In this document: piece after piece, positions 39,901 through 50,149 of the stretch
How positions within the stretch are numbered: position 1 is the stretch's first letter
How the letters are laid out: the number at the start of each line of letters is the position of its first letter
NCBI GenBank assembly: GCA_037903475.1
Contig: JBAJFG010000035.1
Location: 1-64,000, forward strand
Source of the DNA: Ancylostoma caninum
Lineage: Eukaryota > Nematoda > Chromadorea > Rhabditida > Ancylostomatidae
Direction: 5' to 3'
Length of the DNA stretch: 64,000 nt
Position numbers and translations under genes: made by a program
Notes under the pieces: model-generated
Database searches by the model: none
The model's input: the letters and a program-made list of their open reading frames with translations, nothing else
Told to the model about the DNA's origin: nothing

Positions 39901-42049
39901 TTTTCAGCGTGAGCTTCCATCAATTCCCGCAGCAAGTGATCCTTTGCGAGAAGCGAAACAAACAAGTGGATGGGATCCAGAAGCAGCTCAGATGAGGGGG
40001 ATATTCATGGCTAGGGGGCCAGGTATTGTTGGATAGCCTATGCATGCCTCACGAAAAAGGAAAATGAAACTGCTTTCAGCTTTCAAAATCGAAGAAAAAA
40101 TTGGACCTATTGAAATCGTGGATGTCTACCAAGTGAGTTATCTTCCCCTTACTACTACTGGAGCATTTTCTCGGATCTTTTCCAACTTTTGTGTGGAAAA
40201 GATCCTTCCTTTTACAGTGTCACGGTCTCCAGATTTCTTGGAGTCCCCTCTACATGCAGTATGCGAAAAATTCTCCTTAGGAACGATGTGTACTACTTCA
40301 GCTGTGCAGTGCAAAATCGTGCAAGCCACAGCTGATTAAATCCTAGACAACAGATTCAAAGATCGTTTTGGGATATTCTGCTTGTCCTCCACGATGAATA
40401 TTCAAGGATTTTCAAAATTTGTCCACGTCCCTGACACAGAAATTTGACTGAGACTCTGCCTTAGATCAGAATGGCAAGACTGTTCCTTGAAGTCGAAAGA
40501 AACTTTCCTCACCGTCTTCCGGATTTATTATTAGAAAGAGATATATGCTTAAACACTCATTCTCTGCATATTTGCCATCATATAACCGTAAAATATATCC
40601 TCTCTGAACAGTTTATTTTTAGTCCTCACAATTACCTAGCTTTTAAATTACAATATCTGTGCACATTAGACACGAAAATTCTGGCATTCTGTGTCCCGAC
40701 GATTTGAATCTAATTATGAAACGTGGGAAATCTGGAGGGTTCCTTGCCTTAGACCAAGGTGGGCAAGTGACACGGATTGGGTGCGACAAGAAAGTCGATG
40801 ATGCTGCCTTTTTCGTCACGTATGTATTTTCCTCACACATTTTGAGAATTCGCATGGGTTTCAGCTTCCTAGAGTGGAGAAGAATATAGACTGGAAAATG
40901 GTATGCCACTTATACATATCTAGGGAGAAAAAAAAAGAAAACCATAGCGTGAAGAGCAAACAAGAAATAATGCAAGTACACAATATGAGCAATAAGAGCG
41001 ACTAAGTTGAATGATGTGAGCTGAAAAAATGTCAAGCAACGCCTGGGAAGAAAGAATTTGGAGGAAAAACCAATATGGTATGAGAATAACACAGTAGCAT
41101 ACGGAAAACACTGTTTATCATTGCAAAAGTGAGTGATTAGAGGCGAAACCAACTGATCTGTGTCACACCACAACTCATCAGGAGATAGAGAGATCCTTTG
41201 TCTAACCCATCATATCTTGTATCCTGTACATATTTCCTGTATATCCTGTACAAATGCCTTCAGCGATTGAACCTGCGTAGAATTACTGGGACTATTGTCG
41301 CGGATCCGAAACATTCAAAATTTCAGACCTGAAAACTAATGCGGGTGCTGCCTTTGAGAAAAAACCTTCAGTGACGAAACTAAGCCATCACAAACGAAAT
41401 GATTCTTAACACGTTCGCGACCGCGTGCACGACCGGTCGTGCACTATCCATTTGGTGTCATATCTTTGTGAAATGTCCACAGTTAGCTAATCCTTTCTTA
41501 GTAGCGTAGTAACAAAGATACTAGTAGTACTAGTATAGTATCACACATGCAATGGGCAAAGCAGACCTTCTCTCACAATTTTTCATTGGATTTTTCGTAC
41601 TAGACCAGCTAGAAGAACAATAACCTCAAAAAAATTCTAACAACGACGAATCAGTAGACAACAGAAACGGTAGGAACCTTCGAGAACTACGAAAAAACGG
41701 ATAACCCTGACGAGAAAATCTTGGTTTTTATATGGGAGGGGAAAATTGCTACCGCGTGGGACCACGTGCTCGACCGGTCGAGCACTGGTCCCACGTACAC
41801 AAAGGCGCGTGTGTCGCAAACGTGTTAATATGTACATATAATACACAGAAAGGTTTTTTTTTTCAGATCATCTTGAACATACTTGGTGTGGAACCAGCAC
41901 ACTCACATAATGGAACGTGGTCAAATGTGGAAGGAATGTTAGCCAGTGGATGGGAGTCTCGACCGAACAGCGACAAATTCAACGAAGCAACTCGACTATG
42001 CGTGGCAATATTTCCTATGATCCTCCTAGTTTTCAGGTTTATTCTATGA
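30971..42049 (+). CDS. ENPP-family (nucleotide pyrophosphatase/phosphodiesterase-like) protein, probable pseudoenzyme, 470 aa
   Basis: Manual model in continuous frame: exons 30971-31109, 31318-31413, 35834-35914, 36800-36909, 37249-37389, 37723-37836, 37984-38109, 38278-38343, 39541-39627, 39709-39810, 39908-40022, 40080-40132, 41867-42049 (1413 nt). A signal peptide covers about residues 1-16; the hydrophobic end LCVAIFPMILLVFRFIL suggests a membrane or GPI anchor. Family landmarks in order: VIVLLIDGYG (metal ligand D30), FPTQSWPNW (nucleophile position S69, usually Thr, Ser in ENPP6), GLYTENHGM, the DxxxH site as D199-NAL-R203, VVLSDHGL (D246, H247), and MRGIFMARGPAF. The HG motif before the last landmark reads T-S374-G-W, without histidine. 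Both zinc-1 histidines are therefore replaced (R203, S374) while the other site is kept. The family cleaves phosphodiester bonds outside the cell; this copy may bind but not cleave (inference). At 470 aa it is close to single-domain ENPPs. Exon 1 ends in a GC donor (GCAAGT). Confidence 0.85.
31414..35833 (+). other. 4.4-kb intron 2 of the ENPP-like gene
   Basis: No exon in frame with the gene is visible. It contains a GC-richer patch at about 32700-32830, a CT-rich run at 34570-34596 and otherwise AT-rich DNA. An open frame at 33372-33719 is not supported by splice sites. Confidence 0.5.
41410..41824. mobile_element. TTAA-flanked piggyBac-like MITE with palindromes
   Basis: A 415-bp segment flanked by TTAA at 41406-41409 and 41825-41828, the target site of piggyBac transposons. 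Terminal inverted repeats are CACGTTCGCGAC at the left and CACGTTTGCGAC (reverse complement) at the right. Each end carries a perfect 20-bp palindrome: GTGCACGACCGGTCGTGCAC at 41425-41444 and GTGCTCGACCGGTCGAGCAC at 41766-41785. The second is extended by GGGACCA/TGGTCCC arms. It has no coding capacity and lies in the last intron of the ENPP-like gene. Confidence 0.8.
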
Positions 42050-43271
42050 AGCTCTGTTCATGTAGTGATACTTGAGTTCTTCCTGGCGCACGCCCTTCAC
42101 GCTAGCTGAAAATGGCGCGTGAGTTTTAGGTTCGAATAGTGTAATATTCGTGTTCACATTGTTTGCCCTTTATAGTTAGTTGTTTATCCTTAGTTGATTA
42201 TCATGCGCCTAGTGCGAACAGTTGCCTTAATCTCCAGCACTTTATGGGAGACAACGAGGGCGGTTCTAGACTCAGGTGTTCGAGTCTTTGAGGGAATATT
42301 ACCTGTGTCGCATCTACGTACGCTTTAGTTGTGCAATCTTGAACATGGCATGGACGTTATTAGGGAGATCCAAGGAGCATTTCCTTGACTATCAGGTCAC
42401 TTTCGTTTCGCTCCTTCTTGAGCACTTCCACTTTCTGAACTGGACGGACCAAGTCCGTCGCAGCAATCTGAGGAAAGTATAGGAAGCTGGGCATTTTCGG
42501 GATGGTTTTGGGCCATAGTACTATGAGGTGTCATATTTTCAGTATAATCCACAGACTGTCTGGCGAATCCTGGTAGTATTTTGCTGTTTTCTGACATCCC
42601 AGTTGCCAATGTAGGGAACCAACGGAGAGGAACAGTTGACCGCCGTGCCCACATCGTTGCCTTTTTGCTGCTCTTCACTGTGATGGTGTTCATGAGGGAT
42701 ATATTGGGAGCTCAAAATGGAGGGAGATAACTCATTTTTGTGCATCAGTTTCATTAGTTTTACCAAAGTAACGGACGTTCTGGAGGAGAGTACTCAAAAC
42801 ACTGCACATTTTCATCCATGAAAACAATGGCAAGGAAATAAGCAACCAGAAAGACACCTAGATGAAAGTTTACGGTACTCTGAGAACACCATCACATGCA
42901 CCTCACCAATCTCTCCACCTCCATTCTCCCCTAACTCCACCCCCTCCAAGTTCTTGTATGATATCCTGGAAAACTGTGGTCACTTGACCAATGTCTGTGC
43001 CTAATATTATTTGCTTAAAGTCACTCAACTTGCTATTTCTTTGTGTTCATCACATTTGCTGATCTAAGGCCAACGTTTTCTGTTTCTTCTCATCGAGATT
43101 ATACTGGAATGATGTCCCGGTACCTGTATTATCTTGCCTCATTTCCTCTTCTGTGCATGTAAAATTTTGTCTTTCGTTATAATCAAATTGCAGTTATCGT
43201 AGTCGATACACGCATCAAGCTTTCATTCTCTAACAGTCTGAACAATCGTTTTCTTTATTATTTCAGATGAA

Positions 43272-43284
43272 AATAAAGTTTATT
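43272..43284. terminator. Back-to-back poly(A) signals between convergent genes
   Basis: AATAAAGTTTATT holds AATAAA on the plus strand (43272-43277) and on the minus strand (43284-43279). On the minus strand it is 115 nt past the GNAT-like stop, a normal distance. On the plus strand it is 1.2 kb past the ENPP-like stop, with no nearer AATAAA seen. Confidence 0.5.
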
Positions 43285-43398
43285 GACAAATTACTGCAGC
43301 TCATGTACAAGTAGTCCAGTAGTTAGATCACCAGCCTAAAAGGAGTTGCTCAAATCCAACGGCTTTGAAGAAGCCCTCTGCTGACCGGCTTTCGTTTG

Positions 43399-46300
43399 CT
43401 AGAATATATGGAGTCCAATGTTAGTGCAGTAGACCATGTTCCACTTGATTCCATGAATATTTGTCCTGGTGTGCAGCCTCGTCACGGCATTGCGCTCCTT
43501 CGCTGCCTATGATGATAACCTTCATATTAGTCGGAAGAAATTGAACAGCATGAAAGGTAAGTAACCGAAAAATGCAAAGACAATGAGAAAGTGAGGAGGT
43601 TAAAGAAATAAGGACCATTTGTTGGATAGAAAAGACAGCCTTAAAAAGATCACTTTGTGAAAATTGCCGACACATCGCTTTTTTTTCACCCAATGCTTTC
43701 TCAGTGACCTATTCTTCCTCCCTGTTCCATAGGCATTGATAATTTTTTCAACCGTCCATGAAAATTAACTGAAGAGTTTGAGGTGCCTATAGGGTGCGCC
43801 AAAAGTCTTTGAGCAAAAATAATAGCTTGGTAACGACACATGAAAGAGGAATCTGAAAAAACTAATGGATATTTTCTGCTCACAACCTACTTGTGAGCAT
43901 AAATATTGCTTCTGATTTTAAGGTTCCCTTCTCTATTAGGTTCACTGACTCCGGAAAGTCCAGGTAAGACGTGAACTCTGACGCGTATGTAGGTAGTGGA
44001 GCTCATTTTCCTCACCACTTCTCCACCTAAACGAGACTCCAAATTCCTGTGGGTGGTGGTAGAAACCTTCCACCATTAAACCGCAAAAAAAAACCTCTAC
44101 AAATTTTGGAAAATAGGTGGGGTATCTTGGCTTCATTGATAGCTTCGCTTCTGGCAGTGGTTGAAATTTTTGCAAATATATAAGAAAATTGCGACATAAC
44201 AGCTATTTTTGCTTGTTTAAGGGCAATCTCGTCGCTGTTCACCGTCAGGAAATGGTAGATCTGCTCTTCCTTAATATAAATATGCTAATTCGAAATCTAT
44301 AGAGTGATGGAATTGCGACTGTAAATAAGGGGAAAACAATCGCCTATCGACGTTCTACATCTATCCTGGAAGATCCGTAGTATTATCTAGATTCTCCAGG
44401 ATAAGGCCACTTCATCACCATACGGAAATTTGCAGTGCTGTGAAATAAAAACGAAGATTCTAGGCTCAACTTATCAAAAATGGCAGCATACCTCAATGAT
44501 TTTCTGTGTGACGTCATTCACTCCGTTTCTAACGAACATTTTGCAGTGTGCACACTTCATGTCCTGAGCCAATGAGGAGATCAGTTGTCTAAAATCAGAA
44601 TGATCTTATATCTATTTTTACCAGTTACTACTACTTTATGCATTTTGACTAGTTCTTAACGATATGCTATCATAATACCTAAGATAATGTTATCATTTTA
44701 AGAGAAAATGCCAGTAACATTTGCAAAAATATCTTACTCTGCTTTGAGACTTGAATGAATAGCAAAATTCAACGGTTTGGGACTCCAGAAATTCGGCAAA
44801 AAGTAACCGGCTCCTAAGCAAGAGACAGGGGTCTTCACTCGTGGCAGCAAGGTATTAAGTCACTCACTTCCCAGCGGGTGCTAATTTATACAATTACTAC
44901 TGGGACACTGCAGGTATACCATGTACTACATACATATATGGATCCTCACGCCTGTGTTTTCTTAGATATTTATTTATTTATTTTTTATCCAATACACAAA
45001 AAAAGTGCTGCACCACAAGCAGCTAATGCGTAAGTGTAGGTAGGCATCCAGTAAGTGTACGTTAAGGGTATGTATGTGGGTAAAAATCAAACCTAGCTGG
45101 ATAACATTAAAATATGGGCATTGTTACTCCACCTATTGATTATTGTGATTGTTGTTAGATATTGTTGTTTTCGCAGATCCTGATGGTCAACAGTAGAAGT
45201 CCATGTTCTACTACGGTAGCCTTCACCTTATATGTACATGGGGACCAGTTCTCGCAGGCAAGATAGTGAATGCTAGAAAGGCGCTTCTAGTGAGATAGTA
45301 AAAAGGCCACTGCTTTTCCATTTAATTACAAATTTTTTGAGCAATTCTCTCTATCACAGTACATGTGATTACTTCTTTTTTTTCACAGTATACATTTAAA
45401 TTTGAATCCCATCTTTGCCACCCACTTGAATACTTCATCATTTTCCGCATAGCAAAGAAGAATTCGATTTTTGCAAGCCAACGCGTATCCGCATGGCTGT
45501 CCGTCTCTTAACGCAACGTTGCCACTTATCTGGAAGTTAGAAGGGAAATTCGATGTCTCAATAAATCGTGAAAATAGGGTCTTACACCAGGTGTGTGAAG
45601 AAGAGCAGTCACGTGTTCCGTACGGTCATAGATTGAAACCTCTCCGTCGTAGTCCAACACCGGAAGAAGATTATCCTTATCAATTTTTTCAATGGTCACT
45701 GCACTTCCGGGTTGCTTTAAGCTGGTTAGGTATGATCTAGAGTATGCCACTTTACAAAGGTGCATTTGCAAAATGTTCTCCTCCCGCTCGTTAATCACCT
45801 GTCGACCAAAACTTCTTCGAATCTGAACCTATCCGACACAACAAATCCAGAAATGTCACGCCATTGAGATACAAGCTCTTCACTGGTTCTCCTGAAATTT
45901 GTACGCTAAATGGGGCTCATGAATATGAAACTGCAAATAATATCAATGGGATAACTGGGTAACAAAATGAATGGGTGATATACATATACGTATTTCCTCA
46001 TTGTATGTAGTAAACATACAGCTCCAAATTTTTTTTTCGATCTAAAAGGACGAGACTGGTTTCTACCACAGTTTCTAACTAAGTACGCCATTACTGTTTG
46101 ATCTTTGAGTTTTTTTTTCATCAGTGCCAGTGAATATCAACTTTAAAAAATGGAATGAGGTAAATGTAATGAAATACCACTCACTCTTTTCCTTCGAACA
46201 GGTCAATAGTTAAGTTCTTGTTCAAATCCAGATTTATCTTTCCCACGCTGGAATCCACAAGTGCATCGACAAGATGTAGCAGTGTTGGTCTGAAAGCGAA

Positions 46301-48524
46301 TAGATGCAGATGTTGACTGCAAAGTGTGGAAATCCTACGTTGAGCCTTTTTTTCATACATGATAAAAGAGATCTTGTAGTAGACACCAATTCATTTATTA
46401 GCCTTTGCCGTAGTCACAGCAGTGGAAACAAATCAAGTCTGAGATCTTCCAGAATTTCCACAGAATGAGTCATGAAAAAGGAAAATGGAAAAGAAACAAT
46501 GATTGGCACCGGTTGTCGACAAGTGAGGATGACTCAAGTTCGGAATAAAATTCCGAAGGAGGCTGTGAATGAATGTGACACGCCCTTCAGAATTTAAAAA
46601 GGTTACGGTGAAGAATGGGAAAGGAGATCAAACGAGAGAAAGGTGTCTGGTTAATTTAAGGGCTAAGACCAACCATATCGAGTTAACTAATGAATTACAA
46701 TATTACCGAAACGTCTGTCTTTTTGCTTGCTGGGGAAATCATATCTGACTTCTGTCACATTCTACAGAGTCTTCTTTTCCTTTGGTAGTTCTTTTTTGCC
46801 CTGAACCATTTGCACACACACACTAACGCTATGTTCCTATTTTTTTTCAGTAGGTAATTAAGCCGAAATTCCCATCTAAATGTGTGGTGTGATCCCTTAA
46901 GTGCTATTTAACACTGACTTTTGTTGAATTGTTGACTTTTCATGCGCATCATAGCTCGCATGTCATGAAGAAATCCGAGGAAAAGTATTAGGTTGGACAA
47001 TAAGTTCGTGCGGTTTTTTTCAACTCATTTTTCACGAGGATTTAAACAAATTCCGAAGCCGATCATAGGTGATCTTGTAGCTCTTGCTTTGCTCTTTACG
47101 AATATTATAACCAATTTTCCCAATTTCTGCCACTTTTCATTTTCTGTCCCATGAAATGTGACCTTCAAATTCGACAACAGCGTACATTTCCGACACCTTC
47201 AACTGTTCCTCTACAATAGCGGAATAAATGCAACTCAAGCTGCTGGGGATGTTAACAGCTGAAGCCACTACAGTCGAAGGGGCAGCGCAGGAGGGGATGT
47301 TTGCTTCAGAGAGGTTTGGACTGAAAGATGGACCTTGCTCTGTACGCACAGTTCGTAGAGTTATGAGAGGATTTTTCGTAAAGACTTGCTCTAGATATGA
47401 AGAAGAAATACTACGAAAATTAACTTCTAGAAAAACCTAGGTTCAACTGGTCCGCTTCGTAAAAATACATTGAATGCTCAGAAAAACACGAACTTATTGG
47501 CCAACCTAATAGAATTGTTTTATACTGTTTTTCCCTAACGGATTTTCTTTCATTTACTTATACTGTCACTTATTAGCATCTAATTTCAATTCATTTGTTT
47601 TCTTCTTATTGTTCAACCAGTGCACCACTTACATACTGTTGTAGTATGTCTTTCGTAAGTTTCTTCATCAGAAGGAACTTATGGAGTGATGCAAAAGGAA
47701 TGGGGAGGATGAGAGTGAACGAAATGGGAGGAAGAGCTATGATATGAATCAACGAGTGAACCAATAAGTAGTCAAATGAATGAATAACTAAATGGATAAA
47801 TGAATGGATGAGAAAATGAAAAAAAATAAATGAGAGCTAGTTGCGATGGCAAGCACCCTCATTGGTTACGGATAATGACGGAATCGTTTTAAACCCGTAA
47901 TCTATCACTACCTGCCGTTGTGATCCGCGAAAACTGTTTCGAACATTGTGGGTGCAGTGCGATCGACTATTTGCGGAACACTACGAGTAATCTGAACGGT
48001 AAAAATGACGTCATCAGACGACATGGTCATCCCTGTCGAAACAGAATCTTACTCGATAAACACGTGATTCCTTCTTCTCGCTCGGCACCTCTTCTATCCA
48101 TATGGTGTGATTCCGATACTCGTCAGAGACTTCGCCAAGTACACAGTACGCCTGAAAAGGCAATACGAAAATATACCTATCGTTGGTTCGGTTTGTGAAA
48201 AGTGGGTGGGCGAACGTAGACAACAAAGACCACCCATTGTGGCAATGTTCCATGCCTCATTAATAGCCTCGAACAGGTTCAAGGAAACCAAACAGAACAA
48301 GGTTTTCATCGAAATTCCTGAAGAATAACCACCTGCTTCGCCGAGTACAGTGAAACCGCTCCACATGCTATGGCACGATTCTCTTTGTCGACGATTGTGA
48401 CGATGACCGCTGTGGATTCACGGATGAAAGCGGCGTTGTTGTTCAGTGGAAGTAATCCGCCACCAAGGACGTAGTTGGCGAGACTTTTCTCTGCTAGCGA
48501 GGCAAGCGATGGAGCGGCAAGCAT
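43399..48524 (-). CDS. GNAT-like acetyltransferase, nematode family (9 exons, about 342 aa)
   Basis: Minus-strand model, all phases compatible: 48524-48333, 48151-48053, 47991-47912, 46289-46185, 45891-45799, 45736-45586, 45529-45426, 44588-44492, 43506-43399 (1029 nt). The ATG follows an acceptor-like AACAG directly, as for trans-splicing. Visible blocks: IVTIVDKENRAIACGAVSLY (residues about 40-60), ERTSEELVSQWRDISGF (about 158-175), LPVLDYDGEVSIYDRTEHV (about 213-231), then GQPCGYALACKNRILLCYAE (about 249-268), and a C-terminus with RLHTRTNIHGIKWNMVYCTN. The order YDR...LL..PG, then G.ALA....R...CYA, then a segment that turns into the last strand resembles GNAT-type acetyltransferases of the nematode DUF1248 group (from memory, tentative). 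A mariner-type MITE sits in intron 3. Substrate unknown. The first exon could be internal if more exons lie upstream. Confidence 0.65.
46988..47509. mobile_element. Mariner-type MITE
   Basis: A 522-bp element whose left end TTAGGTTGGACAATAAGTTC pairs with the reverse complement of its right end, TTAGGTTGGCCAATAAGTTC. TA flanks both sides (46986-46987 and 47510-47511). The TTAGGTTGG...AATAAGTTCGTG terminus is typical of mariner elements. The interior has no intact transposase. It lies in intron 3 of the GNAT-like gene. Confidence 0.85.
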
Positions 48525-49206
48525 CTGTTCATGAGGAAATTAGAAAGTTTTCGCTTGAGAGGTTCACAAATGTCACAGAAGCGGGAGACGGAACAAAAAC
48601 AAAAACAAAAAGGAGAGGTGCGAAAGGCAGGTAATCCAGAGGATGGAAGGATAATCAACGTAACAAGGATAATTCCAGTAGATAGAAAGGAAATAGCTGC
48701 TGCCGTGGAAGAATGCGATGGATCCGTTGAGGCTATAAAGTCAGAAGATTGACTACGAAGCAGTCGGGATAATCAAAATGGTTCTAGAAGGAGTAACTGA
48801 CGATTAAGATGAACTGTTTAACTACTTCTCTCTAACACTAGCTCATGGAATGAAATTAATGCATTCTTAGGGACAAATCATTATACACTTAGCGAGAGAA
48901 CTCATTACTTCTACATTTGTTCCAAGTGCTAACAAGATTTCGGAGATGACAATTGAATCTGACTTTAACTGACGCTCCATCAGGCTCATCCGCAGCTACT
49001 TGATTTGGTTTTCAAAAATTCCAGTGCTATGAATGTTCATTAATTAGCTTTCCGCGCTTCTCCAAGATTAATACGAAGCAGTTGTAGAAGAAATGAGTTG
49101 TAGTGGTCATAGACAGAACAAAACGGGATTACTTTTTAACGTTACTACAACATTCTTCCATAAAGTTCAATTGAAACTCCCTGTTTTGAAAATTGAGTTT
49201 TCAAAC

Positions 49207-50149
49207 ATGGAAATTTTAATCATGGATGAAATAGCGCATGTTTCCCGTAAACAACAGCGGTTTGAACAGCGTTTGAGCTACGAGATCCTAGAACTACTAT
49301 CAGAAGTTACGCTGACGTCACGAGCTAAGGGACCCAAGAGATCCTGACACGAAGAGCAGCGCATGGTCACGGTTGCCAGAATGGTAGTCGCTACGCACGG
49401 ACGACGACGAGGCTAATGGTCGTCGAGCCGCCGATTTACGGCCGGCTTACGTCGTGTTCGAAACGAGCTGGTCGTTGCTGGATGTTTGCGACTCAAGATC
49501 AGTAAATGCAGAAGGATACGTAGGTCTGATGCGTACTCGCTATGCAGCGATTCCCTGAGTTTTCTGGACGTCTTGGGCACTTTTGATCCAGAAAGCTCTC
49601 ATTTGAACGTGTTCCACAGCGCAATCTACACAGAAAATTCCATGGTGTTTCGATTTCTAGCAAGCAAACAAATTGGTTGAAGTATTTTCAATGTAAAGTC
49701 AAGAGCATCAATATTTTGCACATCATGCGCATTCTACTTGTCTCCTGCGTTCAGGGCATTCATTCAAAAATGGTCGATCTTGGTGGAGCAGATCCTGAAA
49801 ATGCGTCTTCGACGCGGGAGGCTTGTTACCAGGCCGGTAAATGGGTGAAGCGAACTTGGTAAATGATGTGAAAGAGGACGAGTTTTGTTCTTTTCATTGA
49901 CACAAAGCTTTTCTTATAGAAACGTTTTAACTGGGGTCCTCTCGAGAATGAAAGATTCACGAGAAGTTCTGGATCATCCTTCTGATTCTGATGCCCATTT
50001 GATTTCCATTACTAGCAGAAAGACATAATAGAGCACGACAGACTACGATAAAACGTTTTGATTTCATTGCGAGAATTACATACATCACAGCATAGCAGTT
50101 CATATGATTTAGGAATTGGTTTCGAATATTAGTAGTATACTGGAATAAA
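49207..50149 (+). CDS. Candidate gene remnant or 3' end with poly(A) signal
   Basis: The best-supported part is two exons in compatible phase: 49755-49836 (after a GCGTTCAG acceptor; frame begins AFIQKWSILVEQILKMRLRR) and 49920-49985 (after TTCTTATAG; frame KRFNWGPLENERFTRSSGSS, stop at 49983). AATAAA follows at 50144-50149. An upstream frame at 49207-49347 (MDEIAHVSRKQQRFEQRLSY...) and a CpG-rich one at about 49393-49511 (DLRPAYVVFETSW, donor GTAGGT) look coding but do not join by phase. Function unknown. Confidence 0.3.

Noticed and set aside
42240..42300. Possible tRNA-Leu-like sequence (GGTTCTAGACTCAGGTGTTCGAGTC)
   Set aside because: Acceptor and anticodon stems do not pair; the likeness is limited to a T-loop-like word.
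43790..43830. TATAGGGTGCGCCAAAAGTC, resembling a mariner-type terminus
   Set aside because: No matching inverted terminus was found nearby, so an element cannot be bounded.
45526..45798. Single long minus-strand frame taken as one exon
   Set aside because: Its first part runs through an intron; the phase-consistent model splits it at 45799 and 45736, giving VLVDR then SYLTSLKQPG.
49393..49511. LRPAYVVFETSW resembling the glycogen synthase N-terminus
   Set aside because: Similarity stops after a few residues and the expected downstream motif is absent.
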